Of a DNA stretch of 9,186 nucleotides, positions 1-7,949 are shown piece by piece. The notes under the pieces are model-generated. The model was given only the letters and a program-made list of their open reading frames with translations, searched no databases and was not told where the DNA came from. Numbering within the stretch: position 1 is the stretch's first letter; each line of letters starts with the position of its first letter. Where the stretch lies: contig JAFAFV010000235.1 of assembly GCA_023423285.1 (NCBI GenBank), positions 1 through 9,186 of the forward strand, read 5' to 3'. The position numbers were made by a program, and so were the translations under genes. Source of the DNA: Bacteroidota bacterium (GTDB lineage: Bacteria; Bacteroidota; Bacteroidia; Chitinophagales; Chitinophagaceae).

Positions 1-1144
1 TGTTGTAAATTTCTGCCATTTTATTGGCAAGTTCAGGTTTGGTATTTAAATATTTAGCGCTGTAAAAAAGGCTGCCTACTGCGGCTCTTTTATTTTTTAC
101 CAGGTTCAGCTCGGTAGATAACTGCGCGGGCGTTGACTCAGGAAAGTAAATAGCATGGCCTATCATTAAATGCGGCTTGTTATTGAACCTGTCCCAATCG
201 TTTAGCCTTGTTCCAAACGACGCATGCTGATAAATTTGTGGTATCACCACATCCATCCAACCCTGTGAAGCCCATTTTACAATATCGGCATACAGCGTGT
301 TTTTGTTGTAATCAAAATTTGATGTGGGAGAAATGGAAAATACCACGCCCGGTTTTGTAGCCACGATCATATCATACACACCTTTGATGGCTTTATCCAC
401 GTTTGCCAGGCGAAATTCCTGTATGGTAGCATAGCCGGCGCCATATTTTACATAGTCGGGCTGATCAGAAACCATGACGCCTGCGGAAGTAGGATCGGGA
501 TAAAAATAATCATCCATATGAATGCCGTCTACATCGTATTTTGTAACAATGTCCTTTACAATATCCACCAGCCTTTGCCGGGCTTCTGGCACCGCGGGAT
601 TGTATAATTGCCATTTTTCGTGGCTCACCACCCAGGTAGGATCAACAGAAGGGTGCAGTGCAGGGTAAGGCGTGGCATTATTGGCCCTTGTAGCCATGCG
701 AAAGGGGTTGATCCATGCGTGAAACTCCAGGCCGCGGGCATGCGCTTCGTCTATCATAAATTTCATGACGTCATAGCCAGGATCCTGCCCCCTAACGCCG
801 GTAATGCTGGCGCTCCACGGCTCGTAAGGAGAATTGTAAAAAGCATCGCCCATACCTTTTACCTGCACAAAAACGGCGTTCAGGTTGAGCTGCTTAAACT
901 TGTCCAGATAATCGGTATATTTTTTCTTTTGAGCAGCCTCGGTATACACAGTTTCCGGCCAGTCTAACCCCCACACCGTAGCCATCCACGCAGCACGCAT
1001 TTCCTTTTTAGGAAGTTTTAATTCGGACGGCTGAGGCGTGGGAGGATCAGGATCGGGGTTAGGTTGTACTTTATCTTTGGTACAGGCATTGATTAACATA
1101 ATAATAGCAACGGCCCAGAATAAAACATGTGTTCTTTTTTTCAT
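1..1144 (-). CDS. Family 10-like glycosyl hydrolase lipoprotein (GHL10/DUF187, DigH/YngK-like), 3' end cut by window edge
   Basis: The frame is open from ATG at 1144 to base 1, giving 381 codons without a stop, so the C-terminus lies outside the window. The N-terminus is a lipoprotein signal: MKKR, a hydrophobic stretch, then I-N-A-C with Cys21 as the likely lipidated residue. A Pro/Asp-rich linker (about 28-39) follows. The catalytic TIM-barrel domain starts near residue 46 with the family hallmark MRAAWMATVWGLDWP (49-63). Further hallmarks are FHAWINPFR (141-149), DGIHMDDYFYP (206-216, with an acidic pair in a likely active-site loop) and VVIPQIYQ (about 298-305). Family members are glycoside hydrolases; E. 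coli DigH (YngK) cleaves peptidoglycan glycan strands lacking stem peptides. Here the enzyme would be anchored in the envelope, probably at the surface, as the last visible gene of a SusC/SusD operon. The true substrate is not shown by the sequence. Family assignment is firm; the start is supported by the signal peptide. Confidence 0.9.
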   Translation of the reverse strand, partial: MKKRTHVLFWAVAIIMLINACTKDKVQPNPDPDPPTPQPSELKLPKKEMRAAWMATVWGLDWPETVYTEAAQKKKYTDYLDKFKQLNLNAVFVQVKGMGDAFYNSPYEPWSASITGVRGQDPGYDVMKFMIDEAHARGLEFHAWINPFRMATRANNATPYPALHPSVDPTWVVSHEKWQLYNPAVPEARQRLVDIVKDIVTKYDVDGIHMDDYFYPDPTSAGVMVSDQPDYVKYGAGYATIQEFRLANVDKAIKGVYDMIVATKPGVVFSISPTSNFDYNKNTLYADIVKWASQGWMDVVIPQIYQHASFGTRLNDWDRFNNKPHLMIGHAIYFPESTPAQLSTELNLVKNKRAAVGSLFYSAKYLNTKPELANKMAEIYN

Positions 1145-1176
1145 TAGCTCAATTTAATTGTTTTACATGTACGGGA

Positions 1177-1208
1177 TTAAGTTTCCCTGATAATACAGGG
1201 AAACTTAA
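1177..1208 (-). promoter_or_regulatory. Intergenic 13-bp perfect hairpin between the third-position lipoprotein and the glycosyl hydrolase gene
   Basis: The arms 1177-1189 (ttaagtttccctg) and 1196-1208 (cagggaaacttaa) are exact reverse complements, with a 6-base loop (ataata). On the minus strand the hairpin begins 13 bases after the upstream stop codon and ends 32 bases before the glycosyl hydrolase ATG. No T-run follows it on either strand, so it is not a classical intrinsic terminator. It could be a partial terminator, a 3'-end or mRNA-stabilising structure, or a processing site that sets hydrolase expression apart from that of the import genes. The structure is seen directly; its role is inferred. 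Confidence 0.55.
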
Positions 1209-1221
1209 AAGTGAAAGATTA

Positions 1222-2640
1222 TTAATTAGTTTGTTCTTTTTTGGAGAATTCTATCAAAACAAAGCCAGCATCTGTATGTGCTGCATAGAGCATTAGTTTG
1301 TCATCAATGCCCTCTGCATTTTTCTTAACATGCCATTTTAACTGTGTAAAGCAGTTGGGGGTGGGAGTACCTCCTAATGAATACTCATATACGGGCGATT
1401 TATCTGCACGTGCATCAAATAACTCCAACGCCTCTTTGGTAGATCCACCACGGGTAATATCATATACATATAAAACCACTGGCTCTGACCCGGTTCTTGC
1501 TGCGGTTATCATAATTAAATAGCGTTCGCCGTTAAATGAAATAACATGAGCATCAGACCCTCTAACAGGTACGGCTGTGTTGCTTAAAGCATAAGAAACA
1601 GAACCAGATTCCGACGCCAACCTAATAGGTCCTTCATATCCAGTGTATACATAATCGGAAGTGCTAGCCACTTTGTTAAACGAAGTATTATAACCCAATG
1701 GCAGTGTTGCAGCGAAGCCTAAGGGATCAGAAACGGTTGTGTAATTTGTTACAGTTAGCCTACCCATAAACCCAGATGGATTGCTACCAAAATAAAAGAA
1801 GCCGTTGCCATTTTCATCCAGATTTGCTGATATATTATCACCTAAACGCACACCAGCACCGGGGATTACCGAACTCCAAATCAATTGAGGTTCGGCATTT
1901 GGATCTGTCCAATGGTAAATTTTCAAAGGTGAAGCAGCGGAATTGCCGGAAAGATTTGTTATGTAAGTATGGCCATTAACTTGTGCACCAGCGCACACCG
2001 GAAATGTTCCACCTGAAACCCCTGTTAAATTTAAGGGGATTGGGGTTGTATTATTTTGTTCCAAATCGCTTACTTTAATTAAATGTGAGCCCATTGCATG
2101 TCTAGTTACAATTAAAACATGCTGACCGTCAAAAGCTGATCCACGGGTAAGCGCACTTGAGAACGTAGGATAAATGGGGTTTCCCAAGCTATTAATCGAA
2201 TTATCATAAATCTGTGGTTGCCCAAAATCAGCACCGAATACCGGTATATTTAATCGAAGTGTTACCAGGTACTCGCGAAATCTTTTATTGTTTATCACTT
2301 TTATCACCGACGTTTTTGTGGCTTCTCCTTCGCCAAAATCAAAAAGATAAGACTCCTGGTCGAGTTTGGCACCATTTGACAAAACTGCTTCAAACTTTAT
2401 GGCATCAAAATTTGTCAGAGTATCCAACCGCGGAAAGGAAACCGTTTTTTTATCCTCATCAATAACGCCCTCAACCACCTGGTTACCGGCTGCGCCAGCA
2501 TTTACAATTTTAATTGACTGAAGAACAACCGCATCATCGGAATCGACATTTTTTGGAAGCTCTTTCGAGCAGGAGACTATGAAAATCACCATTACAGAGA
2601 TCATCATCATCGCCGGATATTTTAAAATAAAATGTATCAT
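1222..2640 (-). CDS. DUF5018/DUF4623-like surface lipoprotein, candidate glycan-binding protein (SusE/F position)
   Basis: This is a 472-residue lipoprotein: the hydrophobic segment ends I-V-S-C, with Cys24 as the likely lipid anchor. The ATG at 2640 is preferred over the three ATGs at codons 11-13, because only the upstream start gives the signal a positive residue (Lys7). Residues about 38-133 have the pattern of a DUF5018-type Ig-like domain: a GVIDEDKKTVSFP strand, a spaced beta region, then a FREYLVTLRL closing strand. Residues about 140-470 contain many short beta-strand-like repeats (for example IYHWTDPNAEPQLIWSS, 241-257) and could form a propeller or another beta-rich fold like DUF4623; this is a guess from sequence texture. 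It follows the susD-like gene by 42 bases. In such operons the third gene usually encodes an outer-surface glycan-binding lipoprotein, so that role is inferred from position. No catalytic motif was recognised. The exact family name is uncertain. Confidence 0.75.
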   Translation of the reverse strand: MIHFILKYPAMMMISVMVIFIVSCSKELPKNVDSDDAVVLQSIKIVNAGAAGNQVVEGVIDEDKKTVSFPRLDTLTNFDAIKFEAVLSNGAKLDQESYLFDFGEGEATKTSVIKVINNKRFREYLVTLRLNIPVFGADFGQPQIYDNSINSLGNPIYPTFSSALTRGSAFDGQHVLIVTRHAMGSHLIKVSDLEQNNTTPIPLNLTGVSGGTFPVCAGAQVNGHTYITNLSGNSAASPLKIYHWTDPNAEPQLIWSSVIPGAGVRLGDNISANLDENGNGFFYFGSNPSGFMGRLTVTNYTTVSDPLGFAATLPLGYNTSFNKVASTSDYVYTGYEGPIRLASESGSVSYALSNTAVPVRGSDAHVISFNGERYLIMITAARTGSEPVVLYVYDITRGGSTKEALELFDARADKSPVYEYSLGGTPTPNCFTQLKWHVKKNAEGIDDKLMLYAAHTDAGFVLIEFSKKEQTN

Positions 2641-2682
2641 AATACTATATATTTTCGATTTAGAAATTAATGACCACAGGTT

Positions 2683-4491
2683 TTAGTTAGTTGCCCAACC
2701 TTCGGTTTGCGCAAGCACATAGCCTTTTGATTCATAATCTTCGATCTGATTTCTACCCACAGGTGCCAGATATGGATTCACGCCAGCTATATTCAGGAAT
2801 GGCCTGCGGCCGTTGGTATTGGGTGCCCGAAAAAATCCTCTCATTAAAGCCGAGTTGGTACCGGAGTAAACCGTAAATGTACCGTTTGCTGCCACAACAC
2901 CTATCTGTCCTACCTTTGCCGGAACCAATTCAGATGGTAGCTCTGTAGGAAAATTAACCCATCCGCCAGAAAGTAATTCGGGATTGGCATCGGTATCCAT
3001 ATAGTTCAATTTTTTCCAACGTTTTAAATCTTCATAGCGTGAATATTCAAATGCAAACTCCATTCTTCTTTCCCTCCTGATCTCCCAAATCAAGGCAGGA
3101 ACAGCCGGGTCTCTTTCCGGATCGTTGGGAAGATTATCGATATCCATGGCCGCTGTTTTCTTAACTCCCATTGCTACAGCTTCCGCTGCTATTGGTCTGT
3201 TTCTAATTTTATTGATAGAACGGTTAATATCGTCTTGCGTTACCGCGCTGCCACCTAATGTTGAAAGTTCGGCTTTTGATTCGATCCAATTCAGTAATGC
3301 TTCGGCATATCTGAAAACGGGGTAGTCTGTTACATTACGGTTTGAAGAAAACTCAGGAGGTGGCGTGTTACCTGCTGCCACCGAAGCTGCCACACTGCGG
3401 GGTACAAACTTATTTACATACCAGTAGGATGCCCGGTTTCTGGGCGTAGGGTTATCGTAAAAAGTAGCTTCCAGCCTTGGGTCTCTTGTTTTGATCATGC
3501 TGTCAATGGAAAAATTGCTTGCATTTGGTAATGTAGAGTTTTGCCATACACTGCCATCTGCACAAATAAATGATTTAATAAAATCGGTTGTAGCACCAAA
3601 CGCAATTGATTCTGCCAGATTGTTTAAGGTGGCTATTGAGTGCGTGATACTAACTGCTGCATCATAATGACGATAGAACACTACGTCCTGGTTTCCTGCC
3701 AGCGTATTTGAAGTAAATAACGTTCTAAATTCTGTCACGATATCATATTTGCCACTGTTCATTACCAAATCACCTGCCTCCACAGCCAGTTCCAAAAACT
3801 TCCGTGCCCTGTCATTATTGCTGTAATAGTATTTTTGCCATGTGCCTTCGTAAAGTGCAATACGCGAAGCAAACCCTGCAACAACATACCTGTTTACAAA
3901 CTGATCGCCGTCGCTGGTTCTTACTTTTTCCATGGCAAATTTCAAATCATCATAAACGGCATCCATTACTTCGTTCCGTGGGGTTCTGGGTTTGTACAGT
4001 TTATCTAACTCGGTGTCGCCAACCAATTCGTCATAATACGGCACATCTCCAAACCTTGTTACAAGTTCGGCATATTCCATTGCTCTAAAAAAGCGACCGA
4101 CGCCTACCCAATGATCAAACGCTTCAGGTGTTAAAATACTCTGCATTCTGTTTTGTACCCGGTCAAGCATCAGATTTATAGAGCGAATTCTGCCCATTCC
4201 CCAAATGCTGCTATTAGGCACCGCCAATGAGAACCCGCTTTGGTTGCCAATGTACACCACATCGTCGCTAAAAGTAAAGCCACCAAAAGCGGCACCATCT
4301 GTGGCAAACGAAGTGTTATAACCGATAAAAGTAGAAGGGTACCACTCATTAACATACAGTCTGACTTTTTGCTCAGATGTCCAGGCCGTTTCATCATTAT
4401 CGGAGCTAAGCTGTGGCCTGTCTAAGAATTTCTTACATCCAACGAGCGTTGTTGCAAAAAACACTATTAAAAAAGTATAAATATATCTCAT
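2683..4491 (-). CDS. SusD/RagB family nutrient-binding outer-membrane lipoprotein
   Basis: This 602-residue lipoprotein would sit as a lid on the partner SusC barrel and bind the glycan before import. The signal peptide ends L-V-G-C (Cys19 lipidated), followed by KKFLDRP, a typical mature SusD start. Family signatures are GRFFRAMEYAELVTRFGDVP (132-151), the following PRTPRNEVMDAVYDDL helix (168-183), an FRYAEALLNWIESKAEL segment of the TPR-like scaffold, and RRERRMEFAFEYSRYEDLKR (472-491) in the C-terminal SusD domain. The length is within the usual range (roughly 500-650). Its ATG lies only 19 bases after the SusC stop codon, so the two are co-transcribed and form a matched pair. The leader is A-rich with no Shine-Dalgarno sequence, as is normal in Bacteroidota. 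No frameshift or truncation is seen. Ligand specificity cannot be deduced. Confidence 0.96.
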   Translation of the reverse strand: MRYIYTFLIVFFATTLVGCKKFLDRPQLSSDNDETAWTSEQKVRLYVNEWYPSTFIGYNTSFATDGAAFGGFTFSDDVVYIGNQSGFSLAVPNSSIWGMGRIRSINLMLDRVQNRMQSILTPEAFDHWVGVGRFFRAMEYAELVTRFGDVPYYDELVGDTELDKLYKPRTPRNEVMDAVYDDLKFAMEKVRTSDGDQFVNRYVVAGFASRIALYEGTWQKYYYSNNDRARKFLELAVEAGDLVMNSGKYDIVTEFRTLFTSNTLAGNQDVVFYRHYDAAVSITHSIATLNNLAESIAFGATTDFIKSFICADGSVWQNSTLPNASNFSIDSMIKTRDPRLEATFYDNPTPRNRASYWYVNKFVPRSVAASVAAGNTPPPEFSSNRNVTDYPVFRYAEALLNWIESKAELSTLGGSAVTQDDINRSINKIRNRPIAAEAVAMGVKKTAAMDIDNLPNDPERDPAVPALIWEIRRERRMEFAFEYSRYEDLKRWKKLNYMDTDANPELLSGGWVNFPTELPSELVPAKVGQIGVVAANGTFTVYSGTNSALMRGFFRAPNTNGRRPFLNIAGVNPYLAPVGRNQIEDYESKGYVLAQTEGWATN

Positions 4492-4510
4492 AGTATTCGA
4501 GTTTTTTATA

Positions 4511-7500
4511 TTATAAAGTGATATTAAGACCTACAGAAGCAATTTTAAATACAGGAACTGAAGTACCTGTACGGCCCAGGTTATAGTTGTCTGCAAGCAT
4601 AGAATAACCTGAAATAGCTTCAGGATCGATTGGAAGTCCCCGTAGTTTATCAAACGTAATAAAGTTTTCTAACGATACATATAGCCTTGCTTGCTTCAGA
4701 TTAATATTATCTAACAGTTGAGGCGAGAAATTGTAGCCCAATGTGATGTTCTTGATTCTGAAATAAGCCATGTTCAAAATATACCTTGTTTGCGGCACCA
4801 TGACGTAACCAGAGTTGGCACCGTTCAGGTTCCAGGCTCGGGGGTAAAACGCATCGGTGCGGTCGGCCTTCCAGAAATCTCCGGCAATTGCCTGTGGCAT
4901 ACCACCGTCTTTTGCATGGAAACCCGGTATTGCCAGCGAACCAGCACCCCAAATGGCCCTTTTGCCAACGCCCTGACCCATCACAGAAAAATCGAACCCT
5001 TTGTAGTCAACACCTACACGGAAACCATATTCATAACGTGGAAGCGAGTTGCCTATAACTACACGGTCGCCAGGGTCACCAAATGTGCCGCGGCCTGGCG
5101 TGATATAACCATCCCCATCCACATCCACAAATTTCACATCACCTGGACTTATTAATAATACCTGGTTACCATCTTCAAAATTGGTTTGGTACACAGGGTT
5201 ATTCCCGGCAAGTTTGTTGGTTACTTTAGCATTGCCTCTCCAAACAATCGTTTCCTGTATAAAATTGCCGTCAGCATCATATACAAAATCATCTTTCTGA
5301 TACAGCCTGTCAGTAACATAGCCGTAAATATCACCATAACGTTTGCCTGTGGTGAAGGTATTGTCGATAATTCTGTCTTCCCAGGGAATGTTCCAGTCTG
5401 CAGCTTTTGTAATATCTGTATATGAATCTGAGAGATTGCCCATTAGGTTAATACCCAAACCGTTAGCAAACCTGTGATTGAAATCCAGCACCAATTCCCA
5501 ACCTCTTGTTTTAAGAAAGCCCAGATTGCTTTGGGGCGCACCTGTACCAAAAGTGGCAGGTAAAGCCTGGCCAGCAATGATCATGTTATTGGTATTTCTT
5601 TCAAATATATCGAACACAACTCCAAATTTGTTTCTGAAAAATTTTAGATCTACACCGAAGTTGAGCGTTTCGATATCCTGCCACATAATATTGTCAGAGA
5701 CCGCAGCAGGTGTTCCTAACTGAAAGAATTGCTGCCCAGAACTGTTAAGCCATGAGTTTTTACCAATTCCCATTGTCGGTACATATAGTGCATTGCTCAC
5801 AGACTGGTCACCAATTGAACCCCATGAAGCTCTCAACTTCGCAAAACTTAGAATGTCTTTAGCCGATTCCATAAAATTTTCGTTGGTGATGACCCAACCT
5901 GCAGAAAATGAAGGGAACCACCTCCAGCGAAGGCGCTCAGGAAATTTAGACGACCCATCGTAACGAAGGTTTGCTTCCAAAAGGTATTTATTTCTGAAAT
6001 CGTAGTTAACCCTGCCGAAATAACCTAACTGAGCATCCCAATTGGCGCTGCCGCCGGTAGTTTCCACGCCTACACCAAATGGTAACTGAGGATTCTCATT
6101 ATTGATCAAATCCGTTTTTCTGGACCAATGAGAGTCCCATTTTTGAGAAACCATATTTGTTCCCAGCATGAATTTAAAAGTATGCGCATCATTCATACGC
6201 ATATTGTAAGTAGTAAAGGCATTCACTGTATGTCTTTGTGCTGCAAAAGTGGACTGATAGACGTAACTGTTAGACTGTAATACATAATTTACCATAGGGA
6301 ATCGAAATCCGGGTATCCCACCGTTTTCGGTAATATTTCCTGAGGAATCTACGTATACCCGGTTACCTTCTTCGTCAACCCAGGCTACGGGAGTGTACCA
6401 GGGCTCGCGCGCCGAAAGTGCTGGCAACGAGCTAAATTCACGATCCTGCCTCGTGTCAAAAGTATAATCAGCCTCAATGTTCCAGTTTTTTGTTATGTCA
6501 ATGGTAGTACCAAGATTAAAGTTGGCATATTTATTACCTAAAGTAGCAGTATGAGAATTTTTTGTATCCCAGTACGGATCCCTGAGCTCATCACCTAACT
6601 CTTTCACACCAGTTGGGAATAACAGGCTCCAGCGGTAGAGATATAACCAGGGGTCAGCGCCAAAACCTGCCGAATTTGTAGAGTTGGGATACCTTTTTGT
6701 TCTGTCAGAATACATGGCGCCTCCGCGTATAGTAAGGAAGTCGGTTACTTTTGTAGATAATTTCAGGTTGGCTGTTAAGCGTTTAAAATCATCGTGTTTA
6801 GCAGGCTTCATCATACCTTCCTGATCCAAATAACCAACCCCGATATTATAAGTTGTGTTATTTGACCGTCCGTTTAAAGAAAGGTTATGATTTTGCGATC
6901 CTACCCATTCCTTCACCATGGCTTTTGCTGGATCGTAAATACGATAGCCGTATTTATCTGTTCCGTCCCAAATCCAGTCACGACCATACACTACAGGATC
7001 ATCATATTTCACCGTTCCACCATATAGGCGTTGCCATTCCTTTGCCTTTTCAAAACTTGCATCGTTAATACGCCAAAACCCGCCAGCGGGGCCTGTGCCC
7101 TTCATATTTTTGTGAGATTCCAGGGCATAGTCTAAACCGTCGATCCCAGCCAGGTCTATTTTTTTTGCCGGGTTTTGCCATGAAAAGTTATTTGAATAAG
7201 TAATTGTAGCGCCTTCAGTTCGTGACCCTTTTTTTGTGGTGATCAAAATCACACCAAACGCAGCTTTTGCACCATAAATGGAGCTTGCGGCTGCATCTTT
7301 TAAAACCGTTATCGTTTCAATATCGTTCGGGTTTAGCAATTGAATACTGGGTACTTCTACGTTGTCGACCAAAATCAACGGCTGACTGGATCCTTGTATG
7401 GATCCAATATGACCGCGAATGCGCATCAACGGGTCTGAACCAACCTCCCCGCTAGGTACGCGCACCGATAAACCAGGAACAGCGCCCTGCAAACCACGGC

Positions 7501-7921
7501 CTGCATCGGCAATGGGCCTGCTGCCCAGTGTCTCATCCACGTTTACGCTTGTTACAGCACCCGTAAGGTTACCTCTCCGTTGTGTACCATAACCTACTAC
7601 TATTACCTCATCCAGGTTGGTGCCGGCAGTAGCCATTGTTACAGAAATTAAATTTGAACTGCCTACGGCAATTGCCTGGGTAGCAAATCCCACAAAGGAG
7701 AATTCTAAAACTTCTCCAGCATTAGCCGGAATGGAGTAATAACCCTCATCATTGGTAGTGGTTGCCCTTGTCGTATTTTGTACAGTTACGGTCACACCTT
7801 CCATCGGCTTTCCGTCTGCACTTAATACATAACCGGTAATGGTGCGGCTTTGCGCCATTGCTAACGTGGTGCAAAACAACAATACCAGCAGAGACAAACA
7901 TGAACAGATAATTTTTCTCAT
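4511..7921 (-). CDS. SusC/RagA family TonB-linked outer-membrane transporter
   Basis: This 1136-residue TonB-dependent importer spans the outer membrane and, with its SusD partner, takes up large glycan or peptide-like ligands using proton-motive force delivered by TonB. A Sec signal peptide (cleavage likely after A-M-A, residue 23) precedes a carboxypeptidase-regulatory-like beta-sandwich domain (about 25-98). A TonB-box/plug entry follows at LDEVIVVGYGTQRRG (103-117). The plug domain has LQGAVPGLSVRV (144-155) and the SusC signature TVLKDAAASSIYGAKAAFGV (205-224). The remainder is a 22-stranded-type barrel. A DVDGDGYIT motif (933-941) resembles the Ca-binding-like loop common in this family. 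There is no N-terminal STN/FecR-type signalling domain, which agrees with the absence of a nearby ECF sigma/anti-sigma pair. The last residue is Leu (LNITL) rather than the usual aromatic. The gene starts 28 bases after the DeoR-type regulator and is intact. Confidence 0.97.
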   Translation of the reverse strand: MRKIICSCLSLLVLLFCTTLAMAQSRTITGYVLSADGKPMEGVTVTVQNTTRATTTNDEGYYSIPANAGEVLEFSFVGFATQAIAVGSSNLISVTMATAGTNLDEVIVVGYGTQRRGNLTGAVTSVNVDETLGSRPIADAGRGLQGAVPGLSVRVPSGEVGSDPLMRIRGHIGSIQGSSQPLILVDNVEVPSIQLLNPNDIETITVLKDAAASSIYGAKAAFGVILITTKKGSRTEGATITYSNNFSWQNPAKKIDLAGIDGLDYALESHKNMKGTGPAGGFWRINDASFEKAKEWQRLYGGTVKYDDPVVYGRDWIWDGTDKYGYRIYDPAKAMVKEWVGSQNHNLSLNGRSNNTTYNIGVGYLDQEGMMKPAKHDDFKRLTANLKLSTKVTDFLTIRGGAMYSDRTKRYPNSTNSAGFGADPWLYLYRWSLLFPTGVKELGDELRDPYWDTKNSHTATLGNKYANFNLGTTIDITKNWNIEADYTFDTRQDREFSSLPALSAREPWYTPVAWVDEEGNRVYVDSSGNITENGGIPGFRFPMVNYVLQSNSYVYQSTFAAQRHTVNAFTTYNMRMNDAHTFKFMLGTNMVSQKWDSHWSRKTDLINNENPQLPFGVGVETTGGSANWDAQLGYFGRVNYDFRNKYLLEANLRYDGSSKFPERLRWRWFPSFSAGWVITNENFMESAKDILSFAKLRASWGSIGDQSVSNALYVPTMGIGKNSWLNSSGQQFFQLGTPAAVSDNIMWQDIETLNFGVDLKFFRNKFGVVFDIFERNTNNMIIAGQALPATFGTGAPQSNLGFLKTRGWELVLDFNHRFANGLGINLMGNLSDSYTDITKAADWNIPWEDRIIDNTFTTGKRYGDIYGYVTDRLYQKDDFVYDADGNFIQETIVWRGNAKVTNKLAGNNPVYQTNFEDGNQVLLISPGDVKFVDVDGDGYITPGRGTFGDPGDRVVIGNSLPRYEYGFRVGVDYKGFDFSVMGQGVGKRAIWGAGSLAIPGFHAKDGGMPQAIAGDFWKADRTDAFYPRAWNLNGANSGYVMVPQTRYILNMAYFRIKNITLGYNFSPQLLDNINLKQARLYVSLENFITFDKLRGLPIDPEAISGYSMLADNYNLGRTGTSVPVFKIASVGLNITL

Positions 7922-7949
7922 ACTTCTATTTTTAATTAATAATGAATCG

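Noticed and set aside
608..967. Plus-strand open frame of 119 codons
   Set aside because: It is fully antisense to the GHL10 gene, whose translation carries the recognised family motifs. The plus-strand translation has no recognisable domain.
5109..5140. EF-hand-like DVDGDG motif in SusC as a special calcium-binding feature
   Set aside because: This loop is common across SusC-family barrels and is not distinctive of this locus.
4718..5155. Plus-strand open frame of 145 codons
   Set aside because: It lies antisense within the SusC coding region and has no signal or domain pattern.
7922..7949. Separate promoter for susC in the gap after the regulator
   Set aside because: Only 28 bases separate the genes, and no TAnnTTTG-like element was found there or in the nearby 3' end of the regulator gene, so co-transcription is favoured.
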